From Fidelibacterota bacterium (GTDB taxonomy: Bacteria > Fidelibacterota > UBA2242): a stretch of DNA of 45,173 nucleotides. Positions 45,040-45,173 of the stretch are shown here, one piece after another (the first letter of the stretch is position 1; the number at the start of each line of letters is the position of its first letter). The position numbers were made by a program, and so were the translations under genes. The notes beneath the pieces are model-generated. The model saw only the letters and a program-made list of their open reading frames with translations, was not told where the DNA came from and did no database searches. Where the stretch lies: positions 1 through 45,173 of the forward strand of contig JADHWC010000008.1 in NCBI GenBank assembly GCA_016783665.1. Reading direction: 5' to 3'.

Positions 45040-45173
45040 ATGGACTACGAACAATACGAAAAAGAGTGTAAACGAATAAGAAAAGAAAATAAAAAACTGA
45101 TTTCCAATTTTGAAAAGTGGCTCTCCGACAAAAATCTGTCTTCAAAAACAAATAAAAAACACGCATCAAATGT
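45040..45173 (+). CDS. N-terminal part of a cassette ORF (runs off the window)
   Basis: ATG 45040: MDYEQYEKECKRIRKENKKLISNFEKWLSDKNLSSKTNKKHASN, open to the window end; ATAGGA upstream. Confidence 0.55.
   Translation, partial: MDYEQYEKECKRIRKENKKLISNFEKWLSDKNLSSKTNKKHASN

Overview
The window is a bacterial chromosome segment with three parts. (1) ~0-9.0 kb is a small integrative element next to a tRNA-Gly(CCC) gene. It has a tyrosine integrase, an excisionase-like HTH, many small phage/satellite-type ORFs, a beta-class DNA methyltransferase, a Cys-cluster protein, two families of short dyad repeats around a putative replication/regulatory module, and an XRE / ImmA-IrrE-type metallopeptidase / PIN-like operon. 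(2) ~9.3-39.2 kb is mostly a housekeeping backbone: nrdJ; rplM-rpsI-rpsB-tsf-pyrH-frr; pyrR-pyrB-pyrC with a PyrR-type attenuator; miaA; mutL; ftcD; an M50 protease. It is interrupted by accessory islands: a duplicated pyrB fragment, an exported TPR-CHAT protein paired with an LPP20/DUF4384-like protein flanked by MITE-like dyads, a decayed Bro-N gene, a QueF-like protein without the catalytic Cys overlapping a pterin-binding methyltransferase, and an IS3-family element beside a truncated GH97-like gene. (3) ~39.3-45.2 kb is rich in intergenic repeats and then becomes an integron-like cassette array. It has at least three convincing attC sites and a 78-bp promoter/attI-like element present twice (76/78 identical), with no integron integrase in the window. 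The strongest leads are the duplicated attI-like/promoter cassette region, the XRE-ImmA-PIN operon inside a mobile element, the exported CHAT/DUF4384 pair with flanking MITE-like repeats, and the QueF-like/MeTr pair. All calls were made by eye from the sequence; no database search was run.
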